Source: Dermanyssus gallinae
Lineage: Eukaryota > Arthropoda > Arachnida > Mesostigmata > Dermanyssidae
NCBI GenBank assembly: GCA_003439945.1
Contig: QVRM01002215.1
Coordinates: forward strand, 372,001-436,000
Length of the DNA stretch: 64,000 bases
Direction of reading: 5' to 3'
The notes below the pieces were generated by a model that was not told the origin of the DNA, did not search any database, and was given only the letters and a program-made list of their open reading frames with translations. Positions within the stretch are counted from its first letter, which is position 1, and every line of letters starts with the position of its first letter. Positions 36,845 to 47,948 of the stretch are shown here, in pieces. The translations under genes were made by a program, and so were the position numbers.

Positions 36845-37748
36845 TTGTGAATGGTATTACACCCTCTTTTATGATCAATAAAACAACTTTCAATCATATA
36901 AATAGTATCATGGAGCAATTGATACATGCGTGTCACGTCTTAATCTTCGCCGTCTTATATATATATATATACACCGTAGGTACCACAGATCACACCAAAG
37001 CGATTATACGAGCAAGTCAGGTTTATTCTTTTTTATGTTTATTTGTAGCGGCGGTGGCTTAGGCGTCTAACGAACCGTTTCAAACGGGGCGTTGCCACGG
37101 CAACCATGGTTATCAAAACAATTGCAAGTTTAAGCGCCGGCTTTGCTGGTTGAATTTGTTGGACGTGGTTGTCATTGCCCTGCTGCTACATACCTCTGCT
37201 GGAGAAAGCCTACATACTTCTAGTACGAGAACACGATGACGATAGATGCATTTAGACGACATCGTGCCACAGGCAATTTAGTTCATTACGAGCGTCTAAA
37301 ATGTGGTTGTCAGAGCGTTAAGAAAAAAATTAAAGTGACGACAGTGCTCACTCCTCAACATGTCAATAATTCTAGACTTTCCCCGTCCCAAACGGACTTT
37401 GAATCGCCGCGAAACATACCTTCAATGCATTGCGGGCCGGACATGTTGAGATATTTCATCGTATTTATTTTACTCATATTGAGTATGCATATAACATACA
37501 CAATTATACAGATTATACAATTATACAGTCAGCTGCTCGCAGCATGTTATTCGAGAGAGGCAGTGCAGTGATCTCTTCGCAAGGGCCAGGCAGGCAGATG
37601 CATGAAACTTCGTACACACCTGAGAGCACAGTCGACAGACGCACTCGGTATACTCTTCGTGGAAGCTCGTATTCAAACAAACCAGGTGATGATAGCCATG
37701 AACTATGTATCTGGTATAGACGTGGCGATTGTCACATGCAAGACTAGA

Positions 37749-38990
37749 TCAGAGGTGAGAGGCCCTGAAAATATCCAGGTCTCCGACCTTTTGTCGGACT
37801 TGTTCAACTTTATTTTCCCATTCCGAGATAAAGCTCTCGAATGGTACTGTACGCGGCGTCTTCAACCTCAATCGAATTATCTCAACAACTGGTGCACAAC
37901 CTGACATTAGGTTCACAAAGCGGCTCCTTGCCCGCATTTACAGGCAAAGTACTCGCTTCATGTACATTGTAAAACACCTTTCAAGCAAACCAAAGTTTGC
38001 CCGAGTGAGGTGTTCCCATACTCTGTCAAGACCATACATCAGCGCTGGAACAATCTTGAGCTAGAAAAGCGCCACTGCCGTCGGGACGGACAGTCGCCGG
38101 ACATCGCCTACCTCTCCATAAAGAGAAATTAGGGCAGTGAAGGTCGTCCCAGTATAATGAAGCCGAAGCCCCAGATACCGGAAACAGTTAGCGAATTCCA
38201 AGGATTGGCCGCCGCAACATATAACGTCTTTAGCAGCCAATCGACCTCTTCTTCTGAATTTCATAGCCTTGGTCTTTTGCTATGGCGTTTATTTCCAGCC
38301 CTCTTGAGACAAGGAACACCTCCGCCATAGAAGTGATGCGCTTGATGGCACCCAGGTCGTGGTGAGCGACCACTATGTCATCTGCGTACATCACAACTGT
38401 GGCCTTCTGGAACTCTTGTCAAATATAATCAACAAAATCGGCAAGCAGAGTGAAGGAGACGCAGCTTAATAGGTCGCCTTGCGGGGTTCCCACATTTTGC
38501 CTTACCTGTAACACTTCCTAATCACCTTTTACCAGTAAGGTGTCCTCATCAAAGAAACTGGACATTACGCTCAGAAGAGAGACACCAACCCCTGCGTATC
38601 GGAATGACTTCACCAGGAGATCTCGACGTGCTTTGTCGAAAACCTTGACGCAGTCTATAAAGACTGCATACAAATGGCCTCCGGGCTTTGCCACAGCTCG
38701 CTCTCTCTCTGACTGAAGCACATGGATTGCATCACGCGTTCCTCGACCTCTTTGAAAACCGAATTGCTCCGGTGGAAGCGTCTGGTCGACAACGTACTCG
38801 ATATGTTCTATAACCAATTTGCAGAAGATCTTCTTCAGTGTCCTTTTAGACGCTATACCGCGGTATAAGTTTGGGTCTCGTCTGTCAACACAATGCTTGC
38901 CCTAAAATAAAAGAGAAAGCCTGGCGATATGCCAGGCTCCTGGCATTTGTCCCCTCTTCATGATCTCGTTGAAGAAATCACAAAGATGGT
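37749..38990 (-). mobile_element. Antisense LINE RT remnant with YADD, unit 2
   Basis: Counterpart of 30554-31795 with the same domain blocks and the same stops. Confidence 0.75.
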
Positions 38991-39004
38991 AAGAAAATTC
39001 GATC

Positions 39005-39076
39005 AACAACGGGGATCGGACCCGGCGACACCAGGTAGATGACAACCATGCTTAGCGCACTAGTCCCCCGAGACCA
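39005..39076 (-). repeat. tRNA-derived SINE head, unit 2
   Basis: Counterpart of 31810-31881 with the same box A-like and box B motifs. Confidence 0.5.
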
Positions 39077-39494
39077 CGTGGCAGCTTTAAACTTCCGTCC
39101 AGTCTCCGTCTATTGTTCTGCGGCTCCTGTCGTTCCCCGACATTCCCTATTTTCAGCAGCACCAGGCCTAACCAAATATCTCTCTCTCTCTCCAGCTCGA
39201 CATATGCTATCACATTCAACCGACGCCGCCGACAATGGCTTTTTCATCCTCCTCTTCACACACGTATATAGCATACACACACAAGAAAACTCATATACAT
39301 TGCTACAACATAATGACCTCATATAGCTCCTAAGTCAGCATCATCATCCAGCAAAAAAATTGGAAACAAATATTTACATACCGAACAACGAGTTGCAAAG
39401 TGCTAGTGAGGCATCTAATCTTTTTTAGGAATTGAGGCACAGAACACTGGCAGGCGGCTTGCAGGGGCGTGATTGCCTGACTTCAAAGATACAA

Positions 39495-40495
39495 AGATTA
39501 CTACGAATGTTGTTGCATGCCTCGATGGCCTACCAGAGATGGCAGCAAGTGAAAACGTAACTACGATTTCTCGCACGATTTGAAGAGCTCACGTGACGTC
39601 ATGTAACATGTAAATCTTATCAATAGGGTAATGTGAGAGAGAATAAACGTGAGAGTCACGGACCAAATCCCTATGCTTCCAGAAAAAATTGTTTCAAGTG
39701 CATCGTTCTGTAGTATGGCTGTACGGAAGATGCCATCATAAACACCACCCCAGATGAGAATCCCATAGCGCAGCACTAGTCGAATGAAGGCTTTGACACT
39801 AGAAGTAGACCTTCTTGAGATAGCTCTACTTGCCGTGATAGAAAAAGGCTGTTGGCCATGTCAGCACTCTCTTAGATGAACGAACCACGAATATTTTGGT
39901 ATTAGTGGCATTAAGAAACAATCAGAGGCTGTTAAAAATACGAATTACCATTTTTACGTCTAGAGTGACTGACAGAAATCGGTATCCGAATTCGGGTGAT
40001 TAACACCGAGCAATATCGTGTTTTGCTGAGCCATGCTTGGTAACCTTATAGGATGCAATTGCTGAGCCAAGCCTGAGACTCTAAATTGTAATTAAAATCA
40101 AATCATAAAAGACCAGGAATATAAGAAAACATCAATCGGACAACTAAACACCGCAAAGTTCCTATACAACCTGCCGCCATGAGGAATCAATTTATTTAGC
40201 CCTAACTGTCTGCGTCCGACCTTCGAGATAGAACCGAAACTAGGCAACCGATATCGTGAGGCAGCCCAGATGAGCATCTATAATATAGTGCATTGATGAG
40301 ACAGTTAAAAGCAGCCGCCACGTCAAGGAAGGTTGTAAGGCAAGTCATAACATTCTCTCTAACAAAGTCGGTCAACGTCATAAGCAGCTATGACCGCTTT
40401 AAGGTAACCGGTACGACCGTTTAGATAGGTGGCCTTTGTATCCGGTGAATTCTTCATTCGGTGCCAACGATACATTTTGTTAGAGGCTCAGAAGC
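39495..40495 (-). mobile_element. Antisense LINE remnant (third family), unit 2
   Basis: Counterpart of 32300-33300. The single base difference noted between the units (39383) lies just outside it. Confidence 0.6.
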
Positions 40496-41487
40496 TACAA
40501 CTTTGTCTAAAATAATATGCTAACCGGGTAACGAAGGAAGAACATATATGTTCCAAAGAACGCAGGCTGCATAGTGGCACAATTTGAGTGGTTTTAAACT
40601 GCAATATGATCTAGACACGAACGCGACAACGGTATGGTTATGCAATCTACAGTAAGAAATAATTTTTGATTGAAGAAAAACGCTAGATTGCCGTTGTGTA
40701 GTGGAATCAATAGAATTGGATATTGTTTGGCATAATTTTCAACACAAATAAGCAACAATAACGCCCATTGCGAGCAACTTGTTCCGGATCTGCGCAGATC
40801 TGTTCTGCGGCACGATCTGTTCTGCGCATCGTCCGTTGTTATCTATCTGACTGCTCAACGCTGTTTATAACGGTGACGCCCTGGGATCACAGAAGGCGAG
40901 CGTCTCTGCAAGATTAGCTTAACGCTATCGGCTATATGTCCAGATATGCTAACGTGCGTTAAGCATGAATATTGGTGGGGTCTGTGTGTGTGCTAGATTA
41001 TTATTTATTATTATTAGCGTATAAGTGTTCTTTTTCCATCATTGGGCCAGCGTGCTGTTTGCGGGTGACGTTAACACAAAGCTCTACTACCCGAGCTAGC
41101 AGTTTCTTTGATTTGCGGCCAATCGCACAAGATCATGCATAGTGGTGCGCGTTGTTCAGGAGGCTCAACCTTCTTGATCCCGCCAGTATTACTACTGCCA
41201 CTACGACTACTAAGACTACTACTACTACAACGACTACTACTAACAGCCACCGCCTACTCCAACGAGGACTACGACGACGACCACTACAACAACAACAACT
41301 ATTGGACTACCACCGACCAACCATAGGCAAATGCAACATGAGCGAACGAGCAAACAGATGGAGAGGCTAGCCCGTCCTTCCGTCCGTCTGCCGCTCGGCC
41401 GACCGGCCTGTTACTGTACAACAACAAGGAAGGCAAACGTATTCATTAGCCTCATTAGGTAGGCGCGCGGCCCGCGCACGTAGCGCG

Positions 41488-41597
41488 CCCTATGCATCAC
41501 GTAGCGAGAGCACTATGCAACGCGCTACGGGCCCCCGTTTTTTTTTTTTGTGTTGCGTATGCGTAAGTCGGTGTTGTTGTTGTCGTCGTCGTCGTCG

Positions 41598-41644
<47 letters not shown>

Positions 41645-42212
41645 GCTGCTGCTGCTGTTACTCTTATATGGCTAAAAGCTAAGCACAGTTCCGCGTCGGC
41701 CTCCTGCGCCGCGCCGCCCGACGACTTCAGTAGTGTGCCGTATACCGTAAACAAAAGTAGGCAAATAGACGGAAAAAGAAGGCGGATGAGGTAGAAGAAG
41801 GAAGAGGAGACGAAGAAGAAGAAAAAGAAAAAGGAGGAAAAGGGGAGCAAAAACGGCACCGCGTCTAAGAACAGCACCGCGTAATTACGCGATGTCTGTT
41901 CGCTGGACCCACCAACCACCGGCCGCCCTTGCAGGAGGCGGCGCCGCTGCAGCAGCTGCGGCCGCTGATGGCACCGATGCTGAATAGCGGTAGGTATTCT
42001 TGCCACTACATGACATGGCCAACACCATTAGCGGGGCGCCGACGTCTTTCAGGTGAAATGCGAGGCTCTTTAATGCCAGAGCAGTACCGGAAAGAATGTG
42101 GGCTCCGGTTAAAGGAAGCGACGTGCACTTGAGACGAGTCGAATACATCGTCGAATAGATAGCCGTAGACTAATTTTGTCATTGTAGCCAGTATGAACAT
42201 TGATGTGTCCGT
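41488..42212. other. Right flank: GTT/GTC array, GA-rich and GC-rich tracts
   Basis: A CpG-rich patch (41488-41535) is followed by a GTT/GTC/GCT array at 41571-41658, a purine-rich run (about 41760-41850) and a GC-rich patch with CAG/GCC repeats (41930-41975). Thr-rich, Ala-rich and Phe-rich frames here come from simple sequence. I see no supported gene. Confidence 0.6.
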
Positions 42213-42226
42213 TCAGGAAACGTTGG

Positions 42227-42269
<43 letters not shown>

Positions 42270-42740
42270 AAAGAGCCGTGAAATAAACGACATTAGACAT
42301 AATAGGTATTTCAAATAGAGAAAAAGAAAGAGAACGGGTGAGAAGAGCGAAGGAACCTGTGATAAGAAGTAGATAATAGGGTGTGCCATTGTCGAGTCTG
42401 TTCTTGACTGCAATGTGTGTAGTCGTTCGATGTCTCGGACTAGAATGCGTATTCCTTCTTGAATCGAGAACTGATAGTCTTGGCGGCTCCACGGAAAGGA
42501 GTCGAAGGCGATTTCAAAGTCGATGAACGCGGATGTCATGTTCTTGTTGTGCTGCCCGGAGAAAAACCGTGCCGGGCATGGTTTCCTCTATACGATCGTA
42601 TAGTCGTGACACATTAAGCGACGTGAACACTTGTATTTGGCGCATGATAGAACAGAACCTTAGCCGGACAGCTGCACAATGTTTCTTGTCTTTTCTGGTC
42701 TTGCATAGACACTTGTTTGCAAAGTTCTGTTAAAACTGGA
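42213..42740 (-). mobile_element. RTE-like RT scrap next to a (TA)n array
   Basis: On the - strand 'MTSAFIDFEIAFDSFPW' matches the RT motif A pattern (FIDFxKAFDSV), with weak traces of flanking sequence. A (TA)n array (42229-42266) lies at its 3' side. Too short to place in a clade. Confidence 0.45.
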
Positions 42741-44829
42741 CACAAGCTTTTTTGCCTAGTTAAGGACCCAGTTTCCCTCAGCGACAACGTATCGGGCTCT
42801 AATGTATGAAAAGCCACGTAAAAAATATGAATAAGTTCGGCTAAATTGTAGAGTGCGCAATTTTGGAGCGGAAATATCGCAAATTTACGTGTTGCTAAAA
42901 TCCGTAAGTTTACGTTTCCATCATTTGCATTTGCGACACAGACAGCGTGTAACATCCATTGACTTGCTTGATTAAACTAACATTGCCTTCTTCCAATTTT
43001 AGAACGGATGATATTATTACAATACATGTACCAACATTTGGCCAAATACATACAAACTGTAGATCTTAAAATCTAATATTCTAAGGCAGTTTAACGAAGG
43101 CAGCCTTGGAGAAGATAGACGTTACAATTTTTGCATAAGATTCAACTTAGCACGCCACGCGAATTAGTTTTTAACAGAGTTTACTCACAGAAAAATCTAA
43201 CTACCAAGCCGGCTAGGTAACTTGCTATAAAGGATTCAAATGCCATCGCTTGCAGAAGAATGTGTGTTTCTCGTTAACCTGCGACAACTCTTGTGATATT
43301 CCTGCGAGCAATTAAACGATTCGCCTGATGCTGGTACAATGGACTCTTTGTTTTTCAAAAGGCTGGCATTCAGTTAATCCAGTGCCTTTAGAATAACTTA
43401 CTCCCGGTGAGTCAGGATCAACAGGGTTTTGTAAAAAGGCCGTTGCCGCAAGATTTAGGTCAATAAGACTAATTGTCAACTCTATCAAGAGCAATTGAGA
43501 GTAATATATTTTATGAAAATTCTATAGCCTTTTTCAATATTCTTGTGAATATGTCTAAGAACAGTTATCCCTCGTGATAAAAACTCAACGGTTAGATAAG
43601 AAAAAACGGATAAACAAGATCGACTGTTTCCGAATGTATGTACAATTTGTTTCATATGTCCTAATTCTGCCCATCAAACAGGTAAATAGGAATTTTGCTG
43701 CCTTCGCTTTGCATTGCTTAACCATAAGCCCCGCGTTGCTTCTTTTTGGCAACAATTTTTCGCAGCCTTGGTCTTCTTGCAGTCTAAAGTCTTTCCGGTC
43801 CGGTTTCTGGCATTTACGACAGTTGGGAAGTCTCAGCCACGTCTCTGTGTTTATACTGAGCGTGCTTTCAGCACCTTGGTCCTCTTGATTATGCATTTGG
43901 AGAGCCTCAAGCAGAGCTTCAGGTTTCCTCTGCCGTCACCGGCCTCAATGGAGATTTAATTGATTTCTGGAGCTCTTTGAGGGCCGTGCCATTAACGGCT
44001 TGGAGCCGCACCCCAGTATACTTTTTAGTAGGGTTGTGCCTAAGTCCGGCCCTCCAGTAACTACTATTAGCTTTCGAATGTCTAGATCCAAGGAGTTAAT
44101 AAGGAGCCAGAAAAAACATACTAGAACACACCCTGAGGTGTTTAAACTGTCCAGCCAATCACGTTTTTTACATATTTCTCCAGTTATGCTCTTGTTGCCT
44201 CCAGACGGCCTTTAATTGTGCTTTCGTTTTCTAACTTTGCCTCTCACGTGGTGCTTTTTCTATCCTCGATCGACCCTGACCCTACCAAACTGTTCAATAG
44301 CTTAAAACTGGTTGGTACTTTCTTCATGTTTCTAGTGGAAACATAAGCTTCACACAACTTTACTCACTCTAATTTTACCGGTTAAGTGTCTAGAATGCTA
44401 CCGCGGCTTTTCTACTTCTCGGCCAGCTGTCTACAGTCTTTTCAGTGACGATTTACTCGTCTTCACGTATGAGATTTCGATTTTCTTACTTCGTTTTATT
44501 GTTCTTAACGTTCTCGGCCCGCATCATACAAGTGCCTCCAGTTAATATTTCTCCGCGGTTAATGCGCGACGTCCACTTATTGTGGCTTGTTATTTTCGGT
44601 GCTAGCGATTCAATTGTTTTTTTTTGGTGCAGACTGGAACACCTGCACGCCCTTGTCAGTCTAGCCATACAAATCGTTATTCAACTCGATGACTGGAAGA
44701 CTTTCCAATCGCTCCTCGAGTAGATTCTGCTGCCTTTGCGGTTATATCTCGTCTCTTCAATTGAAATTGTCACAGACTGTGTCTTTCGCTAGCCTCTTTT
44801 TCCCTCCTTGAGACTCTATCATCTCACCT
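42741..44829. other. No gene recognised
   Basis: On the + strand a pyrimidine-biased stretch from about 43700. On the - strand 43585-43896 reads with a CxxC ('NCRKCQK') reminiscent of a Gag zinc knuckle but lacks the rest of the motif. Part of this could belong to the LTR element next door. Nothing firm. Confidence 0.4.
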
Positions 44830-45640
44830 AGCCCGAAATGTTGCTGTCACGTGTAGCCCATGTCTTCTCTCCTTGACCCCTCAGTCCTAATCTGGCTGCG
44901 GTGGCGTTAAGGTAACGGTCAATTTGCCTCGCGAACAAGGAAATGCATGTGGTCCAGCAGCACTCTTCACTGCACCTGTCAGCCACTGGTTCGAGTGATT
45001 GTAAAGGTGCTACTCTTAAAAAGAGTACTACTCTTACCCTTTCAATGAACACAAAGTCTTCTGTAAAGTGATAAGCTGTCTTCATAAAATGCCAATCATG
45101 TAACTGAGACAGCCAGTCACAAACAGAACGCGAAAGCAACCTTGCTGGGAATCGGTCTGTTGATTTTGGCAGATTTCTATAACGCATATATTTTGCAACG
45201 CTCTCTTGAATGTTCAAACGGCTCTCTCTGCCTGGCTATTTGTTGTTGAATGATAGGGCACTGAATCACGATGACCAATATTCCTGGTCTGCAAACACTT
45301 TAAACTCCTTCTGATCCAAAAACTAGTTGCATTATTGGGCATCAACTGTCCCGGGTGTCTAGAACGCGCGAACAGCCTCCTAGCTTCGTAGTGATCGTTT
45401 TACTCTATATTGTACTCTTGAAACTACAAACTGGGGTTAGTATAATCCATATGCAGTTTTTGCTAGGGTCCTCTAGCTGGTTTTCAGGCGCGTCTGGATG
45501 CTCAGCCCGGGCTATTGGTCGTCTGTCTGTAAACCGTGCGCAGTTTAGCTATACTTTCAATATTTTTGTCGATACTTGGCCACTAACAGTATATTTTTTA
45601 TTTGTTTTATATTCGAGGTTTCGGGAATGCACATGACAAG
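44830..45640 (-). mobile_element. Ty3/Gypsy integrase remnant
   Basis: Degenerate integrase of an LTR retrotransposon on the - strand, read from about 45600 down. 'WPSIDKNIESI' follows the zinc-binding region and 'LHMDYTNPSL' holds the first catalytic Asp. 'MPNNATSFW' has Asn where the second catalytic Asp is expected. 'YHSTTNSQAERAV' holds the catalytic Glu. After a frameshift, 'YRNLPKSTDRFPARLL' continues the C-terminal part. Several stops. No protease, RT or LTR was recognised, so this is an isolated decayed fragment. Confidence 0.65.
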
Positions 45641-47885
45641 GACCCAGGAGTTGAAGGACATTTGTTTGGTACCTTAAAGGAGGAGTGTCTGAGATTCTCT
45701 CTTTCCAACGTTACATGTCCAGTGCCTGTGCTTCTCCGGCCTGAGAGACCTAGTTAAGAACACGTTAAAGGCTTAGCTGTGCCTTCCATCCAGCCACCCG
45801 CGTTTCTTCGTTTCCATCCCGCCTGACTGGGCGATCACCATTCATGTCTTTTTGGTGCCTTACCAGCCATTCTTGTCTTGCTTGAGCGAATATTATATTC
45901 ATCCCATTATGGTGTCTATTTAGACCCTGCCCTTTCTCCAGCCAACGATAACGTTTGCTATACCACCACACGCGGCGATAAGTCTGAAATCACATGGGCC
46001 GTATCGTAAATGCGCTGCGCAGCAAAATCAAATTTTAAAGTGCAAGTGTCAGTCCAAGCGCAGGTGTCTGTTTGGATGAAGGAGATGCATACGCAATGCG
46101 TAACATCGTGCTCTACGTCGTCTGGCTCTCTAAATTTTAGTGCAGTACCTCAGCATACCACGGGAGATTATCTGTCTGTCTACGGGTGCGCGGTATCACG
46201 CTAGCTTCGAGATCATTGTGCATTTTACATAACGTGCCTGTCTTCGCAGATACTTGAATCCGATCTATGCTCTCACTCGTCGCGATGTTCTCATAGTTTG
46301 CGTTGTCAAAATATCGGCTCCCCTCATGCGCTCCTCTGTTGATGCTAATTTGTAGTGATAGGCAAATGTTACTGAAGGTTACTGAAGACGGGACACAGTA
46401 ATCAATAAATGCCCGATCCGTTTAAAATTCGTCAGTATAGTTTAGGGAGTTTACGACTGTGCTAAGCGCAAAATTCTAACACAATTCGCAAGTTGTCGCT
46501 TGTGCCGGCAGCTTCGTTCCTTTCAGACTATGTTCGGGATATACAAGTCCCCTACGAAAACCACCGGGCAATCTTTTCCATGAACCATCCAGTTCCTCAG
46601 AAGGTCATTCGATATTGTGATATTCTGAGCCTTTCGATCTAGAGAAGTATACGTCTAATGGCTATCCGAGCGGTTACAGCCTTATTCACAACGTTAACGC
46701 AAATCACTTCGCAGCTCTCACTTACAGCATAAACCTGTACACGCAAATATTTGTCGTAACCGGAAGCAGCACACCCCCACTTCTCGAGTTCAAGTCTTTG
46801 CCGAAAGCTGAAAATGACCATCAATTAAGAGCTTGGCGTATGTGACGCCCTCGATTAGGCAAGTCTCTGCCACAAGGATACCGTCAAAACATTTTCAGAT
46901 TTGGTAAGATTGCGCCATCCTAATATTTTCGTTATTTGCACGAAATAGCGCGTTTTGATAAAAACATAATAATATGTAGCGATATAGATTGTGATTATGA
47001 TGAGACTCTTCGTAGGTTTGCACGATCTGATCAGGATGCGGAAAGCCAGATTCAAAAACCTTATCGTGTTCGGTGGTATGCAGCAACCGCAGCATCTCGA
47101 CTGGATGCATTCAGATCTGTTGGAATAGATCTACGTATTTGCCTTCCTATCACTAGGTAGCTCTTTTCGAACAGAATACTACATATTAGTAAAACACGCA
47201 CACGCCCGTATGCGGCTAATAGTTGGTCCAACTGTTGGTGCTCCCCAAAAAATAGCTAGCTCAAGCGCATATCTCTGTTTAAGTGGCGCGGAGCGATGAG
47301 ATACAGGGTATGGCTATGGCAGCCTATACATATTGTCATGTGTACAAGGACTGCAAAAATACATATTGACTAATGCAAACGTTGGTTGTTGTCTGTCTGT
47401 TGTATCTTCAAATTGCGAAACACTTACATGTCAGGCTGTTTTTCTGTTTCGTAAATACTCACTGACGGCTCTCGGCTAACACTTGCTTGTTGTAGCCTGC
47501 AGTGCGCTGTCCTACTTCCAGAACAGACAGGCGATGGCTTGCATACTATTTCCATTTATATATATATATATATATATATAAGTCGTCACTGCTTATCTGG
47601 ATAGTTATGGTTGTAAGCACATCATCTGTTCATGACACGATCCATCCGGTTAACTTTTTGAACGACTGCATCGGTTGCGAGGCCAGCTGATTGCACCCAT
47701 TGATAGCATGTCACCTTTTGCATGGTCTGTTAGTTTCTTTAACAGAAAATACACCGAACAGAACAGACTACTCACCTAGCCTTACGTCCAATAAATTAGT
47801 GCATTTGTCAACAGTCAGTTTTCGTGGATTGTAGATGCATAATACCCATGGCGCAGGGCGGCTCACGGCAGATTAACTTATAATC
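45641..47885. other. No gene recognised
   Basis: Mixed composition. Contains a short (TA)n array at 47557-47580. Open frames of up to about 75 codons lack domains. The - strand around 45765-45971 could be further decayed LTR-element sequence. Confidence 0.4.
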
Positions 47886-47948
47886 TCTTAAAGCCCCTGA
47901 TATAAAAGGGTGACATGTGTATTTAGGTATACATGCCAAGCGAACAAT
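47886..47948 (+). repeat. Short 3'-terminal LINE copy (TATAAAA repeat), copy 2
   Basis: Closest match to the 59.9-kb copy: 'CCCCTGATATAAAAGGGTG' followed by ACATGTGTATTTAGG and TATACATGCC, then GAACAATG. It has no adjacent LINE coding sequence. Taken alone, the TATAAAAGGG looks like a core promoter, but its repetition argues for a repeat terminus. Confidence 0.7.

Larger units (their letters stand above)
34293..41487 (+). repeat. 7,195-bp tandem duplication, unit 2
   Basis: Second unit of the tandem duplication, beginning in the middle of the LINE sequence that opens unit 1. The junction GTAGCGCG|ACCCACCG shows no obvious inserted bases. Right of the unit the sequence becomes unique (CCCTATGCATCACG). 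Gene remnants inside match unit 1 at +7195. Confidence 0.95.

Noticed and set aside
41497..42148. Thr-rich, Phe-rich and Ala-rich - strand frames, and a possible + strand exon at 41936-41989 with a donor-like GGTAGGT
   Set aside because: Simple-sequence origin (GTT/GTC array, purine run, GCC/CAG repeats). The + strand candidate is too short, and the reading phase after the Side membrane exon meets a stop.
43585..43896. Gag zinc-knuckle on the - strand ('NCRKCQK')
   Set aside because: Only one CxxC; the His and last Cys are not in place, and its position downstream of the integrase does not fit the Gypsy gene order.
47886..47948. TATAAAAGGG as a host gene promoter
   Set aside because: The same sequence recurs at 24.4 kb and at the 3' end of a LINE at 59.9 kb, and no coding sequence follows here.
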